A stretch of DNA of 7,162 nucleotides, from positions 1 through 7,162 of the forward strand of contig CAAFYG010000023.1 in NCBI GenBank assembly GCA_900767195.1. The letters are read 5' to 3'. The notes below the pieces were generated by a model that made no database searches, was not told the DNA's origin, and worked only from the letters and a program-made list of their open reading frames with translations. A program made the translations under genes and the position numbers. The stretch is from Clostridia bacterium (GTDB lineage: Bacteria > Bacillota > Clostridia > Christensenellales > Borkfalkiaceae). Below are positions 1 through 5,177 of the stretch, piece after piece; position 1 is the first letter of the stretch; each line of letters begins with the position of its first letter.

Positions 1-42
1 CATCCGTCAGCAAAGCTGACACCTTCCCCCCAAGGGGAAGGC
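1..42 (+). repeat. Double-hairpin palindromic repeat, copy 1 (subfamily A)
   Basis: Two adjacent stem-loops are visible. The first is GTCAGC/GCTGAC (6-11 with 15-20, loop AAA). The second is CCTTCCCC/GGGGAAGG around a CCAA loop. Four related copies lie elsewhere in the window in the same orientation. The copy may extend left of the window. Confidence 0.85.
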
Positions 43-88
43 TATATTAAAGGCAGAGATTAACTTTTGGACGATAGTGTTGCAATCC

Positions 89-145
89 GTAACGAGACGG
101 GCGATGCCCGCACCCGAGGGGAAGCTTCTGAATAAGGGTGACAAA
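89..145 (+). repeat. Repeat tail module with GGGCGATGCCC hairpin, copy 1
   Basis: The segment contains CGGGC-gat-GCCCG followed by a C-rich/G-rich stretch, GGGGAAGC, and GAATAAGGGTGACAA. It is closely similar to 4907-4963. In both places it follows a double-hairpin repeat, so it appears to be a separate module of the same mosaic family. Confidence 0.6.
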
Positions 146-180
146 TTTCCAATTTCCAATAGAAAACAAGTTGTGCCCCT

Positions 181-223
181 CATCAGTCAACTATGTTGAC
201 AGCTTCCCCCCAAGGGGAAGCTT
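181..223 (+). repeat. Double-hairpin palindromic repeat, copy 2 (subfamily B)
   Basis: Stem 1 is GTCAAC/GTTGAC (186-191 with 195-200, loop TAT). Stem 2 is AGCTTCCCC/GGGGAAGCT. Relative to copy 1 both sides of each stem have changed together, so pairing is kept. It is preceded directly by the joint AAAACAAGTTGTGCCCCT. Confidence 0.85.
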
Positions 224-345
224 TGTTCCAAGGCTGAGAATTGAGCGCCGGGCGATTTTTCACGAAAATTTCAATAAATCGTAAAAGCGTATACAAATTT
301 TCGGCGTATATTTATTTGTATAAAGCTTTATCGGGGATTTTAATT

Positions 346-1824
346 ATGAAAAAAAGGACGTTTAAAACTTTAATTTGCGCGATGCTCGCGGGCGTTTCCG
401 CGTTCGGCTTTTCCGCGTGCAATCTCGAGCCGCAAACCGCTTACGACGTTGCCGTGAAAAACGGTTTTTTAGGCACGGAACAGGAATGGCTTGCAAGTCT
501 GAAAGGATCTGACGGCGAAAGCGCGAAATCGCCTACGATCGACGAAATTTATTCCGCCTGGGCGAAGCAGGACGGCAACGAAAATAAGTCGTTCGACGAT
601 TTTTTGAAAGAATATCTGAGCGTTTCTTATAACGAAAACAATAACACCGCGCAGATCGCGCAAAATCTGACTTCCGCCGTTTCGATTTACTGCGCCATGT
701 ATGCTTCGTCCGACGGCGAGACTGGGTGGGGGCTTTCTGCGGGAAGCGGCGTGATCTACACGCGCAACGAGGAGTCTTTGAAAAACGGCAACGCGTATAT
801 TATCACGAATTATCACGTGCTGTATAACGCGCAGGCGGAAAATCTCGTGACGGGCAAAGGCGCGAACGGTGCGCATATCGCGAACGATAACAATATTTTT
901 ATTTATTTGTATGGCGCGAATATTCTTCTGGATAAAAAAACCGACGTATTCAGCGGAAGAGTGACGGGCTTTGAAGACAAATCCGGCTCGGCGATCAAAG
1001 CCGTGTATGTGGGCGGATCGATGCTCAGCGACGTTGCCGTGCTGGAAGTGAAAGGCGACGAGAATCTGAGAAAAGCCGCTGCGGCGGGGACGGCTACGGC
1101 GGTGGAAACCGAAAAGAACGGCGTGACGGCGGGCGAGAAGGTGTTCGCGATCGGCAACCCTTCCGGCAACGGAATTTCCGTATCGCAGGGTGTGGTTTCG
1201 GTGGAATCGGAATACATTTCGATGACGGCGGCGGACGATAAGACTTCGACTTCGTTTCACGTGCTGCGGACGGATACGGCGATTAATCCCGGCAATTCGG
1301 GCGGCGGATTATTCAACGCGCAGGGCAGACTTGTGGGTATTGTGAACGCGAAAACGACATCTTCTTCTTCGGGAACGGCGGTGGAAAATATGGGCTATGC
1401 GCTGCCGATTTCGGACGTGGAAGCTTTGGCGAACAATATTATCGATACGAACGGCGCGCCGAAAAAACCGTATTTCGGTATTACGGTTGCTTCGGAAGAG
1501 GCGCACAGCGAATGGAATGAAACGCACGATAAGCTGATTTTAAAAGAAACCGTGAGAGTGGCTTCGGTGGCGGGAAAAAGCAATAAAGACGCGGGAATCG
1601 GCGCGGGCGTTTTTGAGACGGACGACGTGATTTCTTCGGTGGCGATTGAGCGCGGCGGCGCGGACGCTTTGAACGTGACGGTGAATACGCGCGCGGATTT
1701 CACGAATTCGATGCTGTACGTCCGCGAGGGGGATACCTTGCGGATCCAGGTGAAACGCGGGAAAAACGAGGGACTTGTGACGCTGACGTTTTCTATAACG
1801 AAAGATTGCCTGACGTATGCGTAA
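346..1824 (+). CDS. HtrA/DegP-like trypsin-family serine protease, lipoprotein
   Basis: A 492-residue envelope protease of the S1C (HtrA/DegP/DegQ) type, inferred to act outside the membrane on misfolded or damaged proteins. The start at 346 is chosen over the in-frame TTG at 241 because it gives a clean signal peptide: KKR, a hydrophobic stretch at 9-22, and lipobox FSAC with lipidated Cys25. GGGG at 333-336 may serve as a weak ribosome site. The mature N-terminus has two short modules: AYDVAVKNGF..EWLASLKG (32-54) and a TIDEIYSAW..FDDFLKEYL segment (64-91). The protease domain spans about 108-365. Its triad is His157 in TNYHV, Asp229 in SDVAVL and Ser318 in GNSGG. The usual GNSGGPL reads GNSGGGL here. 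The C-terminal part (about 373-488) resembles one divergent PDZ domain. A hairpin terminator follows. The family call is secure; substrates are unknown. Confidence 0.93.
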   Translation: MKKRTFKTLICAMLAGVSAFGFSACNLEPQTAYDVAVKNGFLGTEQEWLASLKGSDGESAKSPTIDEIYSAWAKQDGNENKSFDDFLKEYLSVSYNENNNTAQIAQNLTSAVSIYCAMYASSDGETGWGLSAGSGVIYTRNEESLKNGNAYIITNYHVLYNAQAENLVTGKGANGAHIANDNNIFIYLYGANILLDKKTDVFSGRVTGFEDKSGSAIKAVYVGGSMLSDVAVLEVKGDENLRKAAAAGTATAVETEKNGVTAGEKVFAIGNPSGNGISVSQGVVSVESEYISMTAADDKTSTSFHVLRTDTAINPGNSGGGLFNAQGRLVGIVNAKTTSSSSGTAVENMGYALPISDVEALANNIIDTNGAPKKPYFGITVASEEAHSEWNETHDKLILKETVRVASVAGKSNKDAGIGAGVFETDDVISSVAIERGGADALNVTVNTRADFTNSMLYVREGDTLRIQVKRGKNEGLVTLTFSITKDCLTYA

Positions 1825-1860
1825 AAATTTATTTGAAATTGAATAAGACCGGATTAAGCA

Positions 1861-1892
1861 GGCGGAGGCAAGAATTTCTTGCCGCCGCTTTT
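1861..1892 (+). terminator. Rho-independent terminator after the protease gene
   Basis: The stem is GCGG-A-GGCAAG (1862-1872) pairing with CTTGCC-G-CCGC (1878-1888) around an AATTT loop, with one A/G mismatch. TTTT follows at 1889-1892. It lies 37 nt past the stop codon at 1824 and faces the convergent gene on the other strand. Confidence 0.8.
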
Positions 1893-1906
1893 CGGCGTGA
1901 TATTTG

Positions 1907-2034
1907 TTTGACGACGAGAAAAAATTTGCCCTGAGACAAGAGAAAATTTTTACATCTGCCGCGAGAGTAAATTTTTTCCCCTTTGAGGCGGGAGTAAATG
2001 TCCCCCCCCCCTGCGGCGGGAGAAAGGAAATTAC
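1907..2034. repeat. Degenerate ~25-nt direct repeats with a C10 tract
   Basis: Five imperfect copies of a core like GCGAGAGTAAATTTTTTCCC begin near 1914, 1936, 1961, 1988 and 2016, spaced 22, 25, 27 and 28 nt. The fourth copy ends in ten consecutive C (2002-2011). The last copy runs into the stop codon of the minus-strand gene. The copies are diverged and look like an eroded repeat array between convergent genes. Confidence 0.5.
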
Positions 2035-2777
2035 GTTTCGGGCATAAATTTTCGGTAACGGCGGGGCATTAAATGATCCTGCTGTTTTTGATTTTTGCGG
2101 GCGCGGATCGCCACGTTTTTGAAATAACTCGCCCAAAGCGCGGCAAATTCTTCTTCCGAGGCGGAAAGGGGGATTTCCGCTTCTTTTGCTCCGATACAAA
2201 TCGTTTTTTCGCCGTTATAGCAAACCGCGTAGCCGCGCGAAATATCGTGAATGATAAACGGACAGGCAAGGCGGCGGATAAAGTGCGGCGCGAGCGACGG
2301 AACAACGTTGTTATCGGGCGCGCAGGCGGCGTAGTATACCCCGTGCGCCGTCTCGCGAAAACGCAGAAAGCCTTTTAAATGTTCGATTTCTTTGCCGATT
2401 TTGTGTAAAACGTCGGCGGCGTTGCGCACGCAGGAAAGGTACGTTTTTTCCCGTGCCGGGGCGCGTTGACCGAGAATTTCGCGCAGGTATAAATAGGCGA
2501 TCTGTTCTTTTTGCAAATTGCCGCTCGAAAGGATACGGCGGATTTCTTTCGGCGCGGGCGGATCGATCCGAAATAGCGCGGAACGCACCCGTTCGGCTTC
2601 TTCGGCGGTTTTTTCTTCGGCGGTTTTTTCGGCGGCGTTGACAAAGATGATTTCGTCGGTGATGAGCGGCTGAAAATTCTGCGCCGAGGTGATGTGCGAT
2701 TCGTGCCGCCATGCGCAAAATACCGCCGCGTAAAATGAAATTTCGCTGCCGTCTGTGATAAATACTTTTCGCGACAT
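2031..2777 (-). CDS. DUF4130/TIGR03915-type probable DNA metabolism protein, partner of radical SAM gene
   Basis: A 248-residue protein of the family annotated as 'probable DNA metabolism protein', which is typically encoded beside the radical SAM family found here at 3100-4593. Its biochemical role is unknown. Family signatures visible are PDNNVVPSLAPHF at 154-166 followed by RR at 168-169. Near the C-terminus are LW (214-215), SYFKNVAIRARKN (217-229) and DHLMPRRYRKFMPE (234-247). The N-terminal region (1-50) matches the usual start of the family. Some relatives carry a fused uracil-DNA-glycosylase-like domain; at this length there is none here. The start is fixed by AAGGAG (plus-strand 2786-2791) 8 nt upstream of ATG. 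A perfect 15-bp tandem duplication (2601-2630) encodes KTAEE twice in an acidic/basic linker around 50-62. No clear promoter of its own is seen, so transcription may come from the radical SAM promoter despite a 322-nt gap. Confidence 0.88.
   Translation of the reverse strand: MSRKVFITDGSEISFYAAVFCAWRHESHITSAQNFQPLITDEIIFVNAAEKTAEEKTAEEAERVRSALFRIDPPAPKEIRRILSSGNLQKEQIAYLYLREILGQRAPAREKTYLSCVRNAADVLHKIGKEIEHLKGFLRFRETAHGVYYAACAPDNNVVPSLAPHFIRRLACPFIIHDISRGYAVCYNGEKTICIGAKEAEIPLSASEEEFAALWASYFKNVAIRARKNQKQQDHLMPRRYRKFMPET
2601..2630 (-). repeat. Perfect 15-bp in-frame tandem duplication
   Basis: The unit TTCGGCGGTTTTTTC occurs at 2601-2615 and again at 2616-2630 without mismatch. On the minus strand it gives a duplicated KTAEE peptide in a linker. 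The length is a multiple of three, so the frame is kept. This is typical of replication slippage. Confidence 0.9.
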
Positions 2778-2884
2778 TTTTTCTACTCCTTATCTGTGCG
2801 CTGTTGTGGGGCAGCTGTGTGGCAATTCGGTTGCCGGTTGCTTCTTGGGTTTGAAATTTTTCTGATGGAAACAAGTTGCGCCCC

Positions 2885-2926
2885 TTGATTTTCAGAAATT
2901 TTTTATCAAAATATTCAGAAAATCAA
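2885..2926 (+). repeat. AT-rich hairpin repeat, copy 1
   Basis: The outer stem TTGATTTTC/GAAAATCAA (9 bp) encloses an imperfect inner stem. Copies are found at 4739-4779, 6960-7000 and 7017-7057, with a shorter relative at 7074-7109. It is preceded by the CGCCCC joint and followed by AAAATGTGCTGCGC. Confidence 0.8.
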
Positions 2927-2957
2927 AAATGTGCTGCGCATAATATGCTGCGCCCCT

Positions 2958-3000
2958 CATCCGTCGCCGTTCGGCGACACCTTCCCCCCAGGGGGAAGGC
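2958..3000 (+). repeat. Double-hairpin palindromic repeat, copy 3 (subfamily A)
   Basis: Stem 1 is GTCGCC/GGCGAC (2963-2968 with 2973-2978, loop GTTC). Stem 2 is CCTTCCCCC/GGGGGAAGG. The same orientation is kept although both neighbouring genes run on the minus strand. Confidence 0.85.
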
Positions 3001-3017
3001 TTGAATAAGGGTGAAAA

Positions 3018-3079
3018 TTTTTGCTGATTTTTGCGTTGAGCAAAAACAAGGCAAGGGGAAGCCTTATGGGGGAAGGCTT
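3018..3079. repeat. Repeat tail hairpins
   Basis: Two stem-loops follow the double-hairpin repeat. The first is TTTTTGCT/AGCAAAAA (3018-3025 with 3039-3046, 13-nt loop), also present at 4963-4991 with the same loop length. The second is AAGCCTT/AAGGCTT (3059-3065 with 3073-3079). Read on the minus strand, the first stem is followed by TTTT, so it might act as a weak terminator after the radical SAM gene; this is uncertain. Confidence 0.55.
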
Positions 3080-3099
3080 ATAGGGGGGATTAGAACGCT

Positions 3100-4593
3100 T
3101 TATAATTCGCCGGTGAGTACGGATCGGCGGATTTCCGGCGTGGATAATTGCAGCTTTTTCTGCGTTTCGTCCGGCGGTAAGTCCGTGCGCGCGCCCGTGA
3201 AATTCAATAGCGGATATTCTTCTTTCCCTTTATTCGGCGCGGGCAGCGATTTTACGAGCGCGTCGTTTGAAAAAAGCGAAAGTTGTTTTGCGCCGTCCGA
3301 CGTTTCCGCTGCCGATAGCAACGCTTTTACCCGCTCTTGCTTCTCTTCGCCGTAGAATTTGCCGCACGCGGTGATGAAATGCCTTGCGCGCTTTAATACC
3401 ACGCGCATTTTTTTTAAGTCTTCGTAGGTGAGCTTTGCGTGCCGTCTTGCCGCGATGATCTTATTCGCCGAGCGCACCCCCACGCCCGGCACGCGCAAAA
3501 GCGCGGCGAGATCGGCGCGGTTGACTTCTACGGGAAAATATTCCGGATGGCGGATCGCCCACGCGCATTTAGGATCGTATTCCACGGGCAGATTTTCGTC
3601 TTCGTCCGCGATTTCTTCGGGCGTAAAGCCGTAGTAGCGCATCAGCCAGTCCGCCTGATACAATCGGTGTTCGCGAAGCAGTTTTTCGCCGGTTTGCGGC
3701 AGCAGCGGATCGTTTACCACGGGCAGATACGCCGAAAAATATACGCGTCGCATCGAAAATTTGCGGTACAGGGCGTTTGAAAGCCGCAGTATTTTGCCGT
3801 CGCGCTCGGGCGATGCCCCGACGATCATCTGCGTGGTTTGACCGGCGGGCAGATACAGAGAGCGTTTTGCGGCGCGGAATACTGTTGCTGCCGTTTCGCT
3901 TGCGCCGATTTCGCTTGCGCCCATTTGTACGCCCGAAGCCGTGAGAAGCCGCGGCGCGCTGTCGGCTGGTTTTAAAAATTTTCTATCCTGCGCGAACGCT
4001 TTTTTGCCCTGCGCAAGCTGACTCATGGGCAGCAGCAGCGATTTTTTCGTTTTCTGCGGGGCGAGTTTTTTCAGACTCTCTTCGCCCGGCAATTCGAGAT
4101 TGTAGCTCATGCGATCGGCGAGCCGCGCCGCCTTTTCCACGAGCAATGGATCGGCTTTGGAAATGCCTTTTAAATGCACGTAGCCGTTGAAACGGTATTT
4201 CTTTCGCAGAAGTTCCGCCGTTTCGATTAAAAGTTCCATGGTGTAATCGGGGTTTTTATACACCGCCGACGATAAAAACAAGCCTTCGATATAGTTGCGG
4301 CGGTAAAAACCCACGGTGAGTTCGCAGATCTCTTCGGGCGTGAGCGTGGCGCGGGGCACATCGGCGCTGCGGCGATTGGGACAGTACTTGCAATCGTACA
4401 CGCAATCGTTCGTCATCAGAATTTTTAAAAGCGAAATGCACCTGCCGTCCGCCGCGAACGAGTGGCAGATACCGCCGAACGCCGCATTGCCTATGCCGCC
4501 CGGATCGTTTTTCCGCCGCGAGCCGGAGGACGAACACGATACGTCGTACTTCGCGCCCTCCGTTAAAATTTTCAGCCGTTCTTCTTCGATCAT
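3100..4593 (-). CDS. Radical SAM protein, putative DNA modification/repair (TIGR03916 type)
   Basis: A 497-residue radical SAM enzyme of the family annotated as 'putative DNA modification/repair radical SAM protein'; its reaction is not known. The [4Fe-4S]/SAM-binding motif is Cys64-x3-Cys68-x2-Cys71 (DCVYDCKYC). Other family-like stretches are PDYTME (115-120), GYVHLKGISKADPL (137-150), PAGQTTQMIVGA (249-260), REHRLYQADWLMRYYGF (307-323) and DPKCAWAIRHPEYFPVEVNRA (340-360). A helix-hairpin-helix DNA-binding motif, LLRVPGVGVRSANKI, covers 365-379. Two features look unusual against the family as I recall it: an insertion around 205-243 holding a GASE repeat, and an ~85-residue tail after about 412 containing QLSLF (437-441), the sliding-clamp-binding consensus. 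The start at 4593 is chosen because the -10 box lies at 4618-4623, downstream of the alternative ATG at 4650. GAGG sits about 10 nt upstream. The gene is probably LexA-controlled. Confidence 0.92.
   Translation of the reverse strand: MIEEERLKILTEGAKYDVSCSSSGSRRKNDPGGIGNAAFGGICHSFAADGRCISLLKILMTNDCVYDCKYCPNRRSADVPRATLTPEEICELTVGFYRRNYIEGLFLSSAVYKNPDYTMELLIETAELLRKKYRFNGYVHLKGISKADPLLVEKAARLADRMSYNLELPGEESLKKLAPQKTKKSLLLPMSQLAQGKKAFAQDRKFLKPADSAPRLLTASGVQMGASEIGASETAATVFRAAKRSLYLPAGQTTQMIVGASPERDGKILRLSNALYRKFSMRRVYFSAYLPVVNDPLLPQTGEKLLREHRLYQADWLMRYYGFTPEEIADEDENLPVEYDPKCAWAIRHPEYFPVEVNRADLAALLRVPGVGVRSANKIIAARRHAKLTYEDLKKMRVVLKRARHFITACGKFYGEEKQERVKALLSAAETSDGAKQLSLFSNDALVKSLPAPNKGKEEYPLLNFTGARTDLPPDETQKKLQLSTPEIRRSVLTGEL
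3894..3923 (-). repeat. Near-perfect 15-bp in-frame tandem duplication
   Basis: TTTCGCTTGCGCCGA at 3894-3908 is followed by TTTCGCTTGCGCCCA at 3909-3923, a 14/15 match. On the minus strand the result is GASEI-GASET (residues 225-234 of the radical SAM protein), inside a stretch that looks inserted relative to the family. Confidence 0.85.
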
Positions 4594-4617
4594 CGCTTTT
4601 TGCCCTCGTGCGTTTGT

Positions 4618-4646
4618 ATTATAGCACGTGAGAAAAATTTTGTCAA
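4618..4646 (-). promoter_or_regulatory. Consensus sigma-A promoter of the radical SAM gene
   Basis: On the minus strand a perfect TTGACA (4641-4646) is separated by exactly 17 nt from a perfect TATAAT (4618-4623). Transcription would start near 4611, giving a leader of about 18 nt. This rules out the ATG at 4650 as the start codon. Confidence 0.9.
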
Positions 4647-4657
4647 ACATTTGTTCG
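4644..4657 (-). promoter_or_regulatory. LexA (DinR) SOS box overlapping the -35 element
   Basis: The minus strand reads CGAACAAATGTTTG. It matches the Bacillus subtilis LexA consensus CGAACRNRYGTTYC at 13 of 14 positions, differing only at the last base. It shares three bases with the -35 box, a position where a bound repressor would block RNA polymerase. The match is seen directly; that LexA binds it is inferred. Confidence 0.75.
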
Positions 4658-4738
4658 CTATTTTTTGCGGAAATTTACTTGACAATACATGGAAAATCGA
4701 AGAAGATTGATCGGGCGTAGTATGGTATGCTGCGCCCC

Positions 4739-4779
4739 TTGATCTTCAGAAATTCCTTCCGGAATATTCAGACAATCAA
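4739..4779 (+). repeat. AT-rich hairpin repeat, copy 2
   Basis: The outer arms TTGATCTTC and GACAATCAA are a mutated form of the TTGATTTTC/GAAAATCAA stem. The inner TTCCGGAA is kept. It follows GCGCCCC and is followed by AAAATGGGCTGCGC, as for the other copies. Confidence 0.75.
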
Positions 4780-4848
4780 AAATGGGCTGCGCATAAAATG
4801 CTGCGCTCCTTGATTGAAATTTTCTATTAGAAAACAAGTTACGCCCCT

Positions 4849-4891
4849 CATCCGTCGCCGTTCGGCGACACCTTCCCCCCGGGGGGAAGGC
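4849..4891 (+). repeat. Double-hairpin palindromic repeat, copy 4 (subfamily A)
   Basis: Stem 1 is GTCGCC/GGCGAC (4854-4859 with 4864-4869, loop GTTC). Stem 2 is CCTTCCCCC/GGGGGGAAGG. It is almost identical to copy 3 at 2958-3000. Confidence 0.85.
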
Positions 4892-4906
4892 TGTATCGGC
4901 GGGTGC

Positions 4907-4991
4907 GTAATGAAACGGGCGATGCCCGCCCCCGGGGGGAAAGCCATGAAATAGGCTGACAATTTTTGCTGAATTTTGCGCTAAGCAAAAA
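4907..4991 (+). repeat. Repeat tail module, copy 2, with AT-rich hairpin
   Basis: The first part (4907-4963) parallels 89-145, including CGGGC-gat-GCCCG and GGCTGACAA near the end. It continues into TTTTTGCT/AGCAAAAA (4963-4970 with 4984-4991, 13-nt loop), which parallels 3018-3046. This copy therefore joins modules that occur separately at the other two sites. Confidence 0.65.
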
Positions 4992-5068
4992 CAAGGATAG
5001 GAAAAGCCTGTATAGGGCGCTATGAGATAGGGCGGCGAAAAATTTCGGCGAAAACGCGTATGAAAATA

Positions 5069-5097
5069 TTGACAACAAAAAAAATGTATGGTATAAT
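5069..5097 (+). promoter_or_regulatory. Consensus sigma-A promoter of the DegV-family gene
   Basis: A perfect TTGACA (5069-5074), 17-nt spacer and perfect TATAAT (5092-5097) are present, with TG one base upstream of the -10 box (extended -10). Transcription should start near 5104, leaving a leader of about 74 nt. Confidence 0.92.
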
Positions 5098-5103
5098 TTT
5101 AAT

Positions 5104-5121
5104 GTCATAATGAAATATGAC
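5104..5121 (+). promoter_or_regulatory. Inverted repeat at the predicted transcription start
   Basis: GTCATA-atgaaa-TATGAC is a perfect 6-bp inverted repeat located at about +1 to +18 of the DegV-gene transcript. It could be a repressor operator or a 5' stem-loop that protects the mRNA. The sequence does not match an operator that I recognise. Confidence 0.45.
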
Positions 5122-5177
5122 AAACCGCGCGCCGAGAGAAAAGTGACGGGGCGGCGGACAGGAAGGAGAAAATATCA

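Larger units (their letters stand above)
1..345. other. Gene-free leader with repeat mosaic
   Basis: No gene is seen before the protease start. The stretch holds two double-hairpin repeats (1-42 and 181-223), a GGGCGATGCCC-containing module (89-145) and the joint sequence AAAACAAGTTGTGCCCCT (163-180). The AT-rich segment 255-345 probably holds the promoter of the following gene. A TATAAA hexamer at 319-324 would give a leader of about 15 nt, but no convincing -35 box lies 16-18 nt upstream, so no promoter is called. Confidence 0.6.
2778..3099. other. Gene-free gap between the two partner genes, filled by repeats
   Basis: No coding sequence is supported here. Read left to right it contains the ribosome site of the minus-strand gene, a small inverted repeat GGCAA-ttcgg-TTGCC (2821-2835), the joint ACAAGTTGCGCCCC, an AT-rich hairpin (2885-2926), a double-hairpin repeat (2958-3000) and tail hairpins (3018-3079). 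Apparent short reading frames across it are repeat artefacts. Confidence 0.65.
4594..5177. other. Divergent control region with repeat cluster
   Basis: No coding sequence is supported in this 584-nt gap. From left to right it holds the minus-strand promoter and LexA box, an AT-rich hairpin repeat (4739-4779), a degenerate relative (about 4810-4838), the joint ACAAGTTACGCCCCT, a double-hairpin repeat (4849-4891), a tail module (4907-4991), and then the plus-strand promoter and leader of the DegV gene. Confidence 0.7.

Noticed and set aside
241..345. N-terminal extension of the protease from a TTG start
   Set aside because: The 35 extra residues would bury the signal peptide and lipobox. The ATG at 346 gives a normal lipoprotein N-terminus.
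469..1260. 263-residue minus-strand reading frame
   Set aside because: It is antisense to the protease gene, Arg/His-rich as expected of a shadow frame, and has no recognisable motif.
3011..3355. 114-residue plus-strand reading frame
   Set aside because: Most of it is antisense to the end of the radical SAM gene and the rest is repeat sequence; no ribosome site or family motif is seen.
4594..4650. N-terminal extension of the radical SAM protein from ATG at 4650
   Set aside because: The -10 and most of the -35 box of a perfect promoter lie inside this extension, so it would not be transcribed.
4679..4707. Plus-strand promoter starting at TTGACA (4679-4684)
   Set aside because: No -10-like hexamer lies 16-18 nt downstream and no gene follows on that strand for almost 500 nt.
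4848..5123. 91-residue minus-strand reading frame with a hydrophobic start
   Set aside because: It runs through a double-hairpin repeat and tail module and across the DegV promoter. The peptide is a translation of repeats and has no family resemblance.
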